NCBI GenBank assembly: GCA_004431415.1
Contig: QPMI01000608.1
Location: forward strand, 1-39,375
Direction of reading: 5' to 3'
DNA length: 39,375 bases
Source of the DNA: Cyanophora paradoxa
Lineage: Eukaryota; Glaucocystophyceae; Cyanophorales; Cyanophoraceae
Numbering within the stretch: the first letter of the stretch is position 1; each line of letters starts with the position of its first letter. The position numbers and the translations under genes are program-made. The notes under the pieces are model-generated. The model saw only the letters and a program-made list of their open reading frames with translations, made no database searches and had not been told where the DNA came from. Below are positions 25,456 through 36,900 of this stretch, one piece after another.

Positions 25456-28249
25456 ATGGCGCGCCTTCCCGCGGCCGTTTTTGGCGCCCTGTGCCTGGCG
25501 CTCCTCGCAGCCTCCGCCGCGGCTCAGGCCCAACGCTACATCGTGGTCAGTATTTGAATCTCGTGCACTGCGAAGGCAGCTGCAGCGCCGCCCCTTGCCG
25601 GGGTTCTCGCCGCGGCTTATCGGAGGTTGCAGGTTTTCAAGGAGGGCGACGCCCCCCTCGCCCGCGCCTCGGCCGAGGCGCGCCGCGACCGCCAGGAGCG
25701 GTCGATGGGGACTCTCCACGGCCTCTCCCTCGCCGCCGGCCTCGAGAAGAACGTCCAGGTCGACTACGAGTACGGGAACGCCGTCTATGGATTCGCCGCC
25801 CGGTGCGCCGCCGCGCCGGCCGGCGCCATAGCATTGCATTTAGAACGCAGCAAGAGATTGAGAACTGTTACTCTGTCGATGAGGCCCAGCCGGCCGCGGG
25901 TTAGAGCTCTGTCGTCGTTTGATCATGATCTGCGCATGCCAATGATAACGCATGCATATGCGCATTTGACCGGCGTCGACCGCGCAGGATGCCGGAGCAG
26001 CTTGCCCAGCGGCTGCGTGAGAACCCCGAGGTCGCAATGGTCGAGGAGGACAAGGAGGCGCGCGCCCCGAATGCGGCGGCCTCTCCCGCCGTCGCCAAGC
26101 CGCGCGCTCTCTTACCGTCGCGGGGCGGACGACAGGTGACGATCAACCGCCCGACGGGAGGAGGCAGCACCTCGCCGCCGCCTTTCCCCTGGAACCTCGA
26201 CCGCGTCGACTCCGTGCGCGCCCTTCTGTTCAGCATGCGCACTAGCGCTGGATGCATGTGCCTGCAGCTGACCGAGGCCGCGCACGCGGGCCGCTTCGAA
26301 TTCAGATCGAGCGTGTGTATAACAGCCAGTACAACGTGTTCGCGGACGGCACCGGCGTCGAAGTGTACGTATACGCCGGCGCTGGCCTCCTCTTTGATGT
26401 CCGCACGCTTCTCTGATTGCTCACTATCCGCCGCGCTCGCAGCCACGTCCTCGACACCGGGTGAGGCCTCTCCCTTAAGCTTGCGCCCGCCGGCGCGCCG
26501 GCGCCGCTGACGAAGCCGGCGCAGCATCCGCACGACCCACTCGCAGTTCGGCGGCCGCGCCTTCGAGGGTCTCGACGGTGCTTCTCGTGTGCTAGGCCTT
26601 GCACTTGCGAGTAATCCGCGTACGCAGCGATCGGCGAGTCGCGCAGTTGCGGCGGAGGCCTTACGTCCTATGACTGCAACGGTGCTCCCGCGGCCGGGCC
26701 CGCCGAGTGCCGCGGCCCCGCCTTCTCCTCGCCCTGACTCGGGGATCCGGAGGGCACGGCACGCACTGCGCCGGCACCGTCGGCGGCATCACATTCGGCG
26801 CGGCGAAGAACGTCAAGCGTGCGCGACGCATTCGCCAGTTCTACATGCGCAGCTCATAATTAGAGGAGCCTTGACGCCTCTCGCCCCCAGTGTACGGCAC
26901 GAAGGTGCTCAACAAGCAAGGCTCTGGCACAGGCGTACGCGCTCCCCCCCCCTTTCCGCTCCGGCCTGGCGGCCGCGCGCGCGCGTGCTCTTTAATTCTG
27001 ATGTTGCGGGCGCCGGCAGTCTTCCCTCCTGGGCGGCATCGACTGGGTCGTCCAGCGCAAGCTGAACAACCCCACCGTCCCGATGGCGCGCCCCGTCAAA
27101 CTTTGAGCCGCGCCCCTCTTGATCTCGCTCGCGATTTGATCCCGGCCCGCGGCCGGCCGAGCAGGTCATGTCCATGAGCCTGGGCTTCTCTGGCATTTAC
27201 TCGCCCGTCGACACCGCCATCAACAAGTGCGGCCGACCGCGGGCCAGGCCGGCGCCGCGGCAGACGCGCGCGGGGCTGACACTGATCACCTCCCGCCGCA
27301 GTGCCGTGGCCGCCGGCATCGTCGCCGCCGTCGCCGCCGGCAACAGCAACATCGACGGTGCGCACGCGCCTCTCGACGCGTCCGACCGCCAAGATGATGG
27401 ACGCTCTTTTAATTTGGCGCCCGGTCAGCCTGCGGGGTCTCCCCTGCCGCGGCCACGAGCGCCATCGCCGTCGGAGCGACGGACAGCAGCGACAACGTGC
27501 GCTCCCGAGACCCCTGCCCCCGTACTTGTCTAGCGGGCCGATGCTGATCGCACGATGGCATCCACGCGCCCGCAGCGCGCCTCCTTCTCGAACTACGGCC
27601 CCTGCGTCGACATCTTCGCCCCGGTGAGTGCCCGTCGCGGCTGGGGGCGCGCCCCCTCTGGGTGTCGAGCCCACTCGAAGCCTGACGCCCGCTCTGCGCA
27701 TGCCCCAGGGCGTGAACATCCCGTCGGCGTGGTACACTTCGGACACGGCGACGAACACCATCTCGGGGACCTCGATGGCCACCCCGCTCGTCGCCGGCGT
27801 CTTCGCCCTCTACCTCTCGGCCAGCCCTGCCCCGCCCGCCCCGCCGCCGGCTACCTCTGATCATGATTTGAAGCTTTAATCTGCAGATGAACCCGGGGGC
27901 GACCCCCGCGGAGGCCCGGGCCTACGTCCTGGGGTACGCGGCCAAGGACAAGGTCATCAACGCGGTCAGCACGACCGTGAACGACCACATCATCTTCGCC
28001 GCCTTCCCGAGCCCGACGCCCGCCCCCGTCGGCACCACCTCGACCCTCGCCGTCGCCGTCGGCGCCGCCGGCTCCGCCCCGGCGGCGGCGGCCTCCTCGC
28101 CGGCCCTCTCGGCGGGCGCCATCGCCGGCATCGCCGGCGCCGCCGTCGGCGCCGTCGCCCTCGCCGCCGTCGCCGTCGCCGCCGTCCTCCTCCGCCGCCG
28201 CCGCGTCGCCGAGAAGGCCGCCCCGACCCAGAACGTCTGCATCGCCTGA
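25456..28249 (+). CDS. Subtilase A: membrane-anchored proteinase K-type serine protease, multi-exon
   Basis: Exon 1 encodes a signal peptide (MARLPAAVFGALCLALLAAS) and ends RYIV. Exons 2-3 form an inhibitor I9 propeptide (VDYEYGNAVYGF, ENPEVAMVEEDKEA). The catalytic Asp lies in HVLDTG, on a tiny exon about 26,443-26,460 that joins in frame to GTGVEV. The His is in GHGTHCAGTVGG (about 26,752), the oxyanion Asn in VAAGNSN, and the Ser in GTSMATPLVAG (about 27,768). Conserved blocks such as FSNYGPCVDIFAPG are also split by introns. The C-terminus has an Ala/Gly/Val transmembrane helix followed by RRRR and a short cytosolic tail ending QNVCIA. The mature enzyme should sit outside a membrane, anchored by that helix. 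All catalytic residues are present. It is an inverted paralogue of the gene at 29,050-31,892. Confidence 0.88.
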
Positions 28250-29237
28250 GCCCCGGAGCCCAGGGCCGGAAGCAGCAACGTACTGAGTATACGTATACCA
28301 TGTACAGCTGCAACGGATACCATGTTCCTGTACGTAGCGATATCGATAGGAGGCCGGTCGCGCCTGGCCACATAACATCTTTAATTTCACACAATACCTC
28401 CTTCCAGTCGTTTCTATTTTTACTTAGCTCGCACGGCGTAATTTCTCGCTTCGGCTCGATCAGGGATGTACGCTAATATATCTGATCATCGGATCGTGAT
28501 TTCGAATATACTGCCGCAGTGCCGGCCGTACACTCTAATTGACTGCAATTGGATGCCTGCATAGCGATCAGGGGGCTGCAAACGAGGCTAAGGTCTACAT
28601 CAAGACCGACAGCTACGAGGATGCTGGCCTCTGGGCGCCTCAAGGGACAGGGTGGGCGGGAACGCGAAATTGCGGCTCGGGCGCCGCACTTGTTTTGCCG
28701 CGAAAAACGGGTATGCTAGCTCAAGGCGACTTGGACCAAATTCGGACTGTAAAATAATTGAGGCTCGACTAGCCGACTCGCTAACCTCAGTAAATCTACT
28801 TTACTACCCATAAGCTTTATGTATCAATTTTCAGATCAGACCTCAATTGCAAGCTCCAGCACATAACAAGATTCAACCTAATCAGAAAGATCCGGATCCT
28901 CCTGCAGCCAACTAGCTTTAGTACTCGTAACAGGTAATTTGTAACTAGCTATAGCTATGCGCGCTGCCGCAGTAAATATACACAAGGAGGCACGGCCGGC
29001 CTCCGGAATCACACTCACGGCCCCCGGCTTCGGCCCCGGGCTCCGGGGCTTAGGCGATGCAGACGTTCTGGGTCGGGGCGGCCTTCTCGGCGACGCGGCG
29101 GCGGCGGAGGAGGACGGCGGCGACGGCGACGGCGGCGAGGGCGACGGCGCCGACGGCGGCGCCGGCGATGCCGGCGATGGCGCCCGCCGAGAGGGCCGGC
29201 GAGGAGGCCGCCGCCGCCGGGGCGGAGCCGGCCGCGG
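28068..29237. repeat. Inverted repeat formed by the subtilase 3' ends
   Basis: The arms, about 28,068-28,268 and 29,032-29,237, are nearly identical in opposite orientation and cover the transmembrane helix, cytosolic tail and stop of each gene. The loop is about 760 bases. Other parts of the two genes are more diverged, so local gene conversion is likely. Confidence 0.8.
28250..29049. other. Intergenic region between tail-to-tail subtilases
   Basis: Gene-free. Less GC-rich than its surroundings (28,380-28,540 and 28,740-28,970). Both outer edges continue the near-identical inverted repeat of the two subtilase 3' ends for about 20 bases. Short open frames here have no support. Confidence 0.5.
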
Positions 29238-31892
29238 CGCCCACGTTCACGGCGCCAAGGGAGACAGAGAGGGTGGCGAGGGCGCCGGCACCAGCGTACG
29301 CGTCGGCCGAGTCGCGGGTGGCACTGGGGCTCGGGAAGGCGGCGAAGATGAGGTGGTCGTTGTCGCTCTGGGCGTCCCCGACCTTGTCCTTGGCGGCGGC
29401 CCCGAGGACGTAGGCTGCCGCTTCCGCCGGGGTCGCTCCCGGGTTCATCTGCGGAGCTTCCAGTCAGAGGTGGCCGGCGGCGGGGCGGGCGGGGCGGGGC
29501 TGGCCGAGAGGTAGAGGGCGAAGACGCCGGCGACGAGCGGGGTGGCCATCGAGGTCCCCGAGATGGTGTTCGTCGCCGTGTCCGACGAGTACCACGCCGA
29601 CGGGATGCTCACGCCCTGAGCGGCGACGATGGCGGGCCAGTCAGGCACATGCAGCGGGCTCGACTTCGACGACACAGACCACTCACCGGGGCGAAAATCT
29701 CGACGCAGGGGCCGAAGTTCGAGAAGGAGGCGCGCTGCGGGCGGCCGCGGGAAACGCATTAACGATACCGATGAACACGAGTTCGCGGCCGGCGCTCTGC
29801 GCGCGCTCGAGCGGCGCACAGTGTCCGTGCTATCCGTCGCGCCGACGGTGATGGCGTTGGCAGCGCGCGCCGGCGAGGAGTTGCAGGCTGCGGGTCGGGG
29901 CGGTTGGTGAGAGGGGCGATGAAGCCGACCGCGGAGGCAAGGAGCGAGGAAGACGCGCATGCACCGTCGCTGTTCTCGTTCCCTGCGGCGACGACGGCGA
30001 CGACGCCAGCGCGCACGGCCCTGCAGACGATGCGGGGATCAGCGGGGAGAGCGGCGGAGAGGCTGATCGCGAGCCCCGCCGGGCGGGGCCGCACGTGCTG
30101 ACGGCGGTGTCGATGGGCTCGTAGGCGCCCCCGCCCAGGCTCATCGAAATGACCTGCGGGGAGCTCGTGACCAGGCGGCGACGATGGAAAGAGGCGGATC
30201 CGGAGATCAAGAGGCGAGGCGCGCCATCGGGACGGCGGAATTGTTCTGCTTGCGGGCCGTCACCCAGTCGATGCCGGCGATGACGGAGGCCTGCCCGCAG
30301 CAAAGAACAGTGAGAGCTCGGGAGCTCACATCTGCCGAGGTGCGCGGGGCGGCGCACGAAGGAGCCAGCGCCGCGGCGGTTTAGGACCTTGGTGCCGATC
30401 ACTGCGCGCGACGGGCGTCAAGGACCCCTCGATCGCGAGGGCTGGACCGGATGCGGAGGGCTGGGTGCCGCCAGCGGGGCGCACGCTTGACATTCTTCGC
30501 AGCGCCGTAAGTGACGCCGCCGACTGTGCCGGCGCAGTGCGTGCCGTGCCCTACGGATCCCCGAGTCAGGGCGAGAAGGACGCGGGGGACGCGGTGCTCG
30601 GCGGGGGCACCGTGGCAGTCGTAGGTCGAGCAAGGCTCGCCGATGGCTGCGCGGATTCGGAGTTCGCAGGGTGCCGCGCAGACAGCTGTCGGGCCGGGCG
30701 CACCGTCGTAGCCCACGAAGGCGCGGCCGCCGAACTGCGAGTGCGTCGTGCGGATGCTGCGCCAGCGTCGTCAGCGGCGGCGTGGCGGCTGGCGCAACGG
30801 CGCTCGAGCTCGAGGCCTCACCCGGTGTCGAGGACGTGGCTGCGAGCGCGGCGGACAGGGAGCATTCAGCGAAGCGCGCGGGTATCAGAGAGGAGGCTAG
30901 CGCCGGCGTACACTTCGACGCCGGTGCCATCCGCGAACACGTTGTACTGGCCGTCATACACGCGCTCGATCTGAAGCGGCCCGCGTGCGCGGCCTCGGTC
31001 AGCTGCAGGCACATACATCCAGCGCTAGTGCGCATGCTGAACAGAAGGGCGCGCACGGAGTCGACGCGGTCGAGGTTCCAGGGGAAAGGCGGCGGCGAGG
31101 TGGTGCCTCCTCCCGTCGGGCGGTTGATCGTCACCTGTAAACGTAGCCCGCCCCCAGTCAGGATCTACGTGCAGAAGCGACTGCCGCATTTGGGGCGCGC
31201 GCCTCCTTGTCCTCCTCGACCATTGCGACCTCCTGGCTCTCCCGCAGCCGCTCGGCCAGATGGGCCGGCATCCTGCGCGATGCGAGAAACACCGACAGCG
31301 GTCATATCGCTGGATCTGCTGTGCTGGCTGTGCGCTCGATCATCATCGGATTCAAGCCCTTGAAGTGCGATGCACGTGTACGTGTACCCATGCCCCAGGT
31401 GCAACAGTGGCCGGCGCGCGGCCTGCGCCTGCAGCTGCAGCTGTAGCTGGTCCCGCCCTAGCTCTGGCCCTCGATGCGCACTGCGACACGTCGGCGTACC
31501 GGGCGCAAGTCCGTAGACGGCGTTCCCGTACTCGTAGTCGACCTGGACGCTCTTCTCGAGGCCGGCGGCGACAGCGAGGCCGCGGAATGCGTCCATAGAC
31601 CGCTTCTGATGCTCTGCACGCGCGAACGCCGAGGCGCCGGGGAGGGGCGCTCCGCCCTCCTTGAAAACCTGCGGGCGGCGCGGGAACGAATTAAATTCCA
31701 CTGCGAGCACGCGGCGCGGCCGGCGCGCGGTCTTGCTGAAAACGAGCGCATCCATGGCCATGCAAATAAAACGCGCACGACGATATATCGCTGTTCATGG
31801 GCCTGGGCCACGGCGGCGACGGAGACGAGCGCATGCGCGAGGCAGAGGGCCGCGAGGACGGCCGCGGGAAGGCGCGCCGCACGGAAGCGCAT
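29050..31892 (-). CDS. Subtilase B: inverted paralogue, membrane-anchored serine protease
   Basis: Exon 1 starts at 31,892 with a signal peptide (MRFRAARLPAAVLAALCLAH). The I9 propeptide (VQVDYEYGNAVYG, LRESQEVAMVEEDKEA) follows. The tiny Asp exon HVLDTG lies near 30,825-30,840. HGTHCAGTVGGVTYGAAKN is near 30,550-30,480, the oxyanion Asn in VVAAGNEN near 29,980, and the catalytic Ser in GTSMATPLVAG near 29,560. The 3' part has an extra Ser/Ala-rich linker (SADAYAGAGAL) before the same transmembrane helix, RRRR and QNVCIA tail as subtilase A. Exon-intron order is the same in both genes, so the duplication happened after intron gain. All catalytic residues are visible. No evidence of decay. Confidence 0.86.
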
Positions 31893-32151
31893 CGTCGCAG
31901 GTGATTGTTGAATTGCTTAAAGATTCTGCTGCTGCAGTTGGTGCTGCTGCTCGGGCTGGGGGCCGGGGCATGCATATGGGTGACGCCGTGACGGGCTGCT
32001 GGTCGAAGAGAACCAGTTCCCGTTTGGCAAGCCTACCGTTTCGAATTCCTGAAAGCCCACAAAGCTAGGCATGTGCCAGCGCAGCAGGCACGTGCGACAC
32101 GTGCAGAGGCGATTGGGTGTCACAGCGCGGGCCCGGGCGGCCGGGCGGCGG

Positions 32152-33754
32152 CTACTTCTTTGTGGCGCGGACAACGAACATGGGGTCCGTGATCCCTGGG
32201 TTGGGGCTAATGTCAAGCGCCTCCGCCGGCAGGAAGCCGCCTGCAACAGTCGCACGCGGCTCGGTCAGAGGGTCATCGAAGCAGCGGGGAGGGGGGGCCG
32301 GGCCGCGGGCGCGCCGGCGTAGTGGAAGTAGGAGGCGACGATAAGGACGTGGTCCGCGTCGCTCGTCTCCAGCCAGATCTGCGCCCCGCCGGCTCAGCCG
32401 GCGCCGCACCTCGGGACGACCCGGGGCGGCGCTCGGGCCTCGGGGGGGGGGGGTACGGGCCTTGATGGCCTTGGAGGGGAAGCAGCGGTTGGAGAAGGAC
32501 ATGTGGGCGGAGCCGCCGGGGCGGAGCACGCGCGCGATCTCCCGGAACACCTCCAGCGGCTGCCCCGGCCCCGCCCCGCGCGCCCCGAGATCAGCCGGCC
32601 CCGTGGCCAGGCAAGGCGAGCAGGAGCGAGCAGACGTCGGGGCACAGGGGAAAGGAGGATGGGGGACGACAAACAACGCGAGAGGCTCTTAGGAGGGGGT
32701 GGAGGGGGATGAGGAGGAGGAAAGGGGGCCGCGCCGGGGCGGGGCGGGGCGGGGCCGGGGGGCGGGGCGGGTGGAGGGCGGGCGGGATGGACCTTATTGA
32801 GGTAGTCCACGCTGACGACGCAGGTGACGAAGTCGAACGAGGCGTCCCCGAAGGGCAGCTTCGCGTCGACGTTCAGGTCCTGCAGCACGTACCTGCGCCC
32901 CGGCCCCGCGCCCCGCCGTCAGCAGGCGAGGCGGCGGACGACGTCCAGTTCTGGGGCCCGGCGGCCGCACTCGGTGAGCTGCGGGTTCTTCTCGAGCTCC
33001 TGCGGTGGGTACGGGTGAGCGGAGGGGGGGGGGGGGGGGGGCAAGCCGGCGCACAGCCTTGTTCATGCCAAGGCCGACCACCTGCGAGGGGAAGAGGAAT
33101 GGGAGACGGGGGTCAGCGGGACAAGCGGCTCCCAAGGGGGGCGCATGAGCCGCGGGCGGCCTCGAGCGAGCGAGGCGTGCGCACGCGTTTGCCCTTGAAC
33201 CCCTCGGGGTAATGGGAAACCCAGCTGGAGCAGAGGTCCAACACGTCTCCGTGCTGCGGCATCACTGCCGGGCGAGTCAAACGGCGCGGCGCACGCGTCG
33301 GCGGGCCGCGGGCCGCCGCGGCGCACCGCCCGCGTAATAGTTGGTCAGCGCCTTCACAGCTGAGCGGACCAGGCAATCAGAGGCGCGGGCGGACGTTCGA
33401 AGCGAAGCGCCGGCAACGCGCCGAATTCGTCGATGTGGAAGACGAAGCGCGGCTGCGCGTAGAACTCCCCGTCCGAGGACTCGTCCATGCGCTTGAACTG
33501 CTCGGGCCCGAACGGGAACTCCGTGGGAAACGTGACTTTCCTAGGCGTCGGCGCCGCGTCAGCCCCCCGCTGTTGGCCGCGAACGCCCAGGCCAAGCACG
33601 CGCGTGCGGCCGTGGGTGGAGCGCCGCGCAGGGGCCGCGTGCTTCTCCCGCTTCGCAACGTCTTCGCACGCGACGTACGTCTGTATAGCTAGACCGCGGC
33701 GCGGGCGGCGGCGCGTGCGCACCGCAGCAGCTCGCCGACGTCCATGCCGGCCAT
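32152..33754 (-). CDS. SAM-dependent methyltransferase (Methyltransf_11-like), multi-exon
   Basis: The likely start is MAGMDVGELLRCARAA at 33,754, but the first exon is uncertain. Next come FPTEFPFGPEQFKRMDESS, FVFHIDEF joined through a GC-AG intron to AVKALTNYYAGG, then VLDLCSSWVSH (motif I, SAM binding), VVGLGMNKAELEKNPQLTE, LPFGDASFDFVTCVVSVDYL (motif II/III region), PLEVFREIARVLRPGG, MSFSNRCFPSKAI, and a final exon PGITDPMFVVRATKK ending at 32,152. The order and motifs match a conserved class I methyltransferase family seen in plants, algae and bacteria, substrate unknown. The plant members are often plastid-located. Short GC-rich introns separate all blocks. Confidence 0.82.
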
Positions 33755-33907
33755 CGTGGCAGCGGGGCGACGGGGCAGGCACGCGGCGCAGCAACCCGCG
33801 ACGAGCCTCCTCGCTGCGGCTGCAAATTGAGCCAGGGCGGAAGTGGCTGTACCCCGCGCAGTCGTAAAAAAATAGCCGTTGAGCAGCCGCGTTCTTCGTT
33901 TCCAGCG
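33755..33907. promoter_or_regulatory. Divergent promoter region, methyltransferase / CLASP-like gene
   Basis: About 150 bases separate the two head-to-head starts. No clear TATA box is seen. The start of the minus gene is uncertain, so the true spacing may be larger or smaller. Confidence 0.35.
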
Positions 33908-36900
33908 ATGGACGGCCCGCTGCGGACCCGGCAGCCGGATGGCGGCACACCTAAGATGGTAGCCGTAACCCCAGCAAGGCAAGTGCCCCAGCCCCGCCGC
34001 ACAACGGCCACTGACCCGCGGTCTGCAGGAGGTGATCTTCAAGCGCACGTCGTCGGCATCGAAGGCATCTTCTGATGATGCTCCGACTCCAGTGATGAAC
34101 CGCCGACCCCGCGGCTCGGACGAGAACAGGCCGCCCTCGACGGCCAAGTCGTCCCGCATCCCCGGGCCGACGCCGCGTATGCGGCGGGCCGATGATGGCA
34201 TTGGCCGCATGGATAACATCACCAGCATGGCTGATTTCGATGGGTTCTTCGCCCGGGAGTCAGTTGTGTTGCTGGCGGAGTCGACTCCGTGGAACAACCG
34301 GCTCAGGTCTCTGCAGAAGCTCCACAAGGTCTTCGAGCGGCCGGAGATGAAGGAGAGCATTGTCAGCAAAGCAGATGATATGGTCAAGGTCCTGGTCGTG
34401 CAGGTTCGGGCGCTCGGAGCCGTTCAGTGTTTTTGACCGGTCGAGGCCTGACACCGCGGGGGCCTGCGCAGCTCCAGAATTCGCGCACGTCGGTGATGGA
34501 GGAGTCGTGCGCGATCGCGGTTTTGCTGGCGGAGCTCGTGGGGGCGGGCTGCCCGGCCGCCACGCAGGAGCTGCTGCAGGCGCTGGTCACTGCCAACGGC
34601 ACCTTCAAGCCGATGACCGCCTCCCACGTCGCGACCTGCCGCGCGATCACAGCCCTCATCGACCACTGCGCCACGCGCGACTCGGCCCCGGTCCGCCGCT
34701 TTCCCTCGCGCGGATCTATTCTCGGGGCCGACCGCCTGCAGGCGATGCTCGCCGCGATCGAGGCGGCCGAGTCGGGGGGCGCGGAGGGGCGCATGGGCCT
34801 GGGCAAGTTCGCGCAGGCCCTCGCGAAGCACCTCCCGGGCTCGCCGTCCAAGGCGGCCCGGCGCAGCTCGTCCGCGGCCTCCGCGGCCTCCGCCTCCGCC
34901 GCCGCCTCCGCCGGGCAGTCGCCGCCGCGCGCCTCGTCGGCCTCCTGGGCCTCCGTCGTCTCGTCGGGCACGCCGGCCGGCTCCGCGCCCCGCGCCTCGG
35001 CCGGCGCCGCCTCCGCCTCGCGCCTGCGCACGCCCACCGTGCTGGCACACCGGCCCTCCGCCTCCTCCTCGGCCGGCACGCCGCCCTCCAACGGCGCCTC
35101 CTCCGCGGCCGCCACGCCCTCCGCCACCTCCCCGGCCACCCCGGGCCGGCGGCGACCCCGTCGGAGAAAGGCACGCCGGCCCCCGCCACCCCCGCCGCCG
35201 CCGCCCTCGCCACCCCGGCCACCCCGGCCGCTTCCGGCCCCCGCGCCTCCGCCACGCCGGCGGCGGCGGGGGCGCCCGGGACGCCCTCGGTGCGGGGCAG
35301 CGCGGCGGCGTCGGCCCTGACCCCGCCGGCACGCCCATGTCGATCTCGATCTCGGGCACGCCGGCGGCGGCCACCCCGCCGGCCCTCGACCGCCTCTCCT
35401 CCGTCAGCCAGGTGCGGCCGCCGCGCCCCGCCCCGGCGGCGCGGCGCGGGGCGGGCTGACGCGGGGGCAGTTCGTGGGGGAGGTGATCGAGCTGGTCTCG
35501 ACGGGGGCGGAGTCGGTGGCCTCCCCGGGGACCCCCGCCTCGCGCCCCGCCGCGCCCGGCGAGGAGGAGGAGGAGGAGTTCCAGGACGCCGAGGAGGGCC
35601 CCGCCTCGCCCGCCGCCGCCGCCGCCGCCTCGGCCTCCGCCAGCGCCTCGCCGGCCACCCCGGGCCTCGTCGCCCCGCGGCCCTCCGCCGCCTCCGCCGC
35701 CTGCACCCCGCCCGACGTCATCCGCGCCCGCCGCTCCAGCGGCTGGGCCTCCAACTCCGCCCCTCGCCCCAGCCCGTCGACATCCTCCTCGCCTCCCCGG
35801 CGCCGCCTCCCGCCGCGAGTCCGGCCACGCCCGCGCCGCCGGCACGCCGCCGCTGCCGCGCCGCTCCTCCGGCGCCGCCTCCCCGGCCTCGGCCCGCTCC
35901 TCCTTCGGCTACGCGGCGCCGCGGGCGTCTGCCGTGGCGCCCGGGGCTACACGCAGGCGCAGGTGGACGGGCTGCTGCGGGTGGCGCGCGAGGCGGCGGA
36001 GGCGTCGTTCGCGGAGCGGCTGGAGGCCGAGGCGGCGCGGGGGCGCGAGGAGGCGGCGTCGGCGGTCTCCAGCGCCGTCGCCCGCGTGCTCGCCGAGGCC
36101 GGCGCTGAGCGCCAGGCGCCCTCGCCGCCCTCGAGGCCCGCCTCCGCGACGCCGACGCCCAGGCCGCCGCCCTCGCCGACCGCCTCGCCGCCGCCGTCGA
36201 GGCCCGCGCCGCCGCCGAGGACGCCGCCCGCGCCGCCCTCGAGAGCGCACGCGCCGCCTCCGAGCAGGCCGAGCGCGCCGCCGCCGAGGCGAGCCGGCCC
36301 CCGCCCCCTCCCTGGCCCGCCGCGCCGCGGCTGACGGGGACCCTGCGCAGGCCCTCTTCACTGCGGCGGGGCGGATCAACGAGGCGGTCGCCGCCGCCGA
36401 GGCCCGCGGCCGCGCCGAGGCCGGCGCCGCCACTGCCGAGGCGAGCCGCCCGCTCCCCCCAACGCCCCGGCCCGCCTGACGGCCCCGCCGCGCCGCGCAG
36501 CTGGAGGCCCAGCTGGAGGCCGCCCGCGCGGCGCTGGCGGCGGCCGAGGCCGGCGCGGCGCGCGCGGCGGCCGACGCGGAGGAGCGGGCGCGGGGCTTCG
36601 CGGAGGAGCTGGAGGCGGCCATGGGGGCGGCGGCCGTGGTCGAGGCGGCGGCGGCCGACGCGCAGCTCGTGATCGCCCTCGAGGAGGCCCAGGCGCTCCT
36701 GCGCGCCGCCGAGGCCCGCGCCGCCGCCGCCGAGGCCGCCGCCGAGCCGCGCCGGCCGGCCCTTCGAAGGAGGAGGCCGAGGCGCTGGTGGCGGCGGCCG
36801 AGCGCCGCGGCGCGGAGCTCGAGGCGGCCCTCAGCGAGGCCCGCGCCCGGCTCGCCGACGCCGAGGCCCGCTCCAGCGAGCTCGAGGCGCGCGCCGGGAG

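Noticed and set aside
28539-28757. 72-codon frame between the subtilases
   Set aside because: No family, no splice context, and length is expected by chance.
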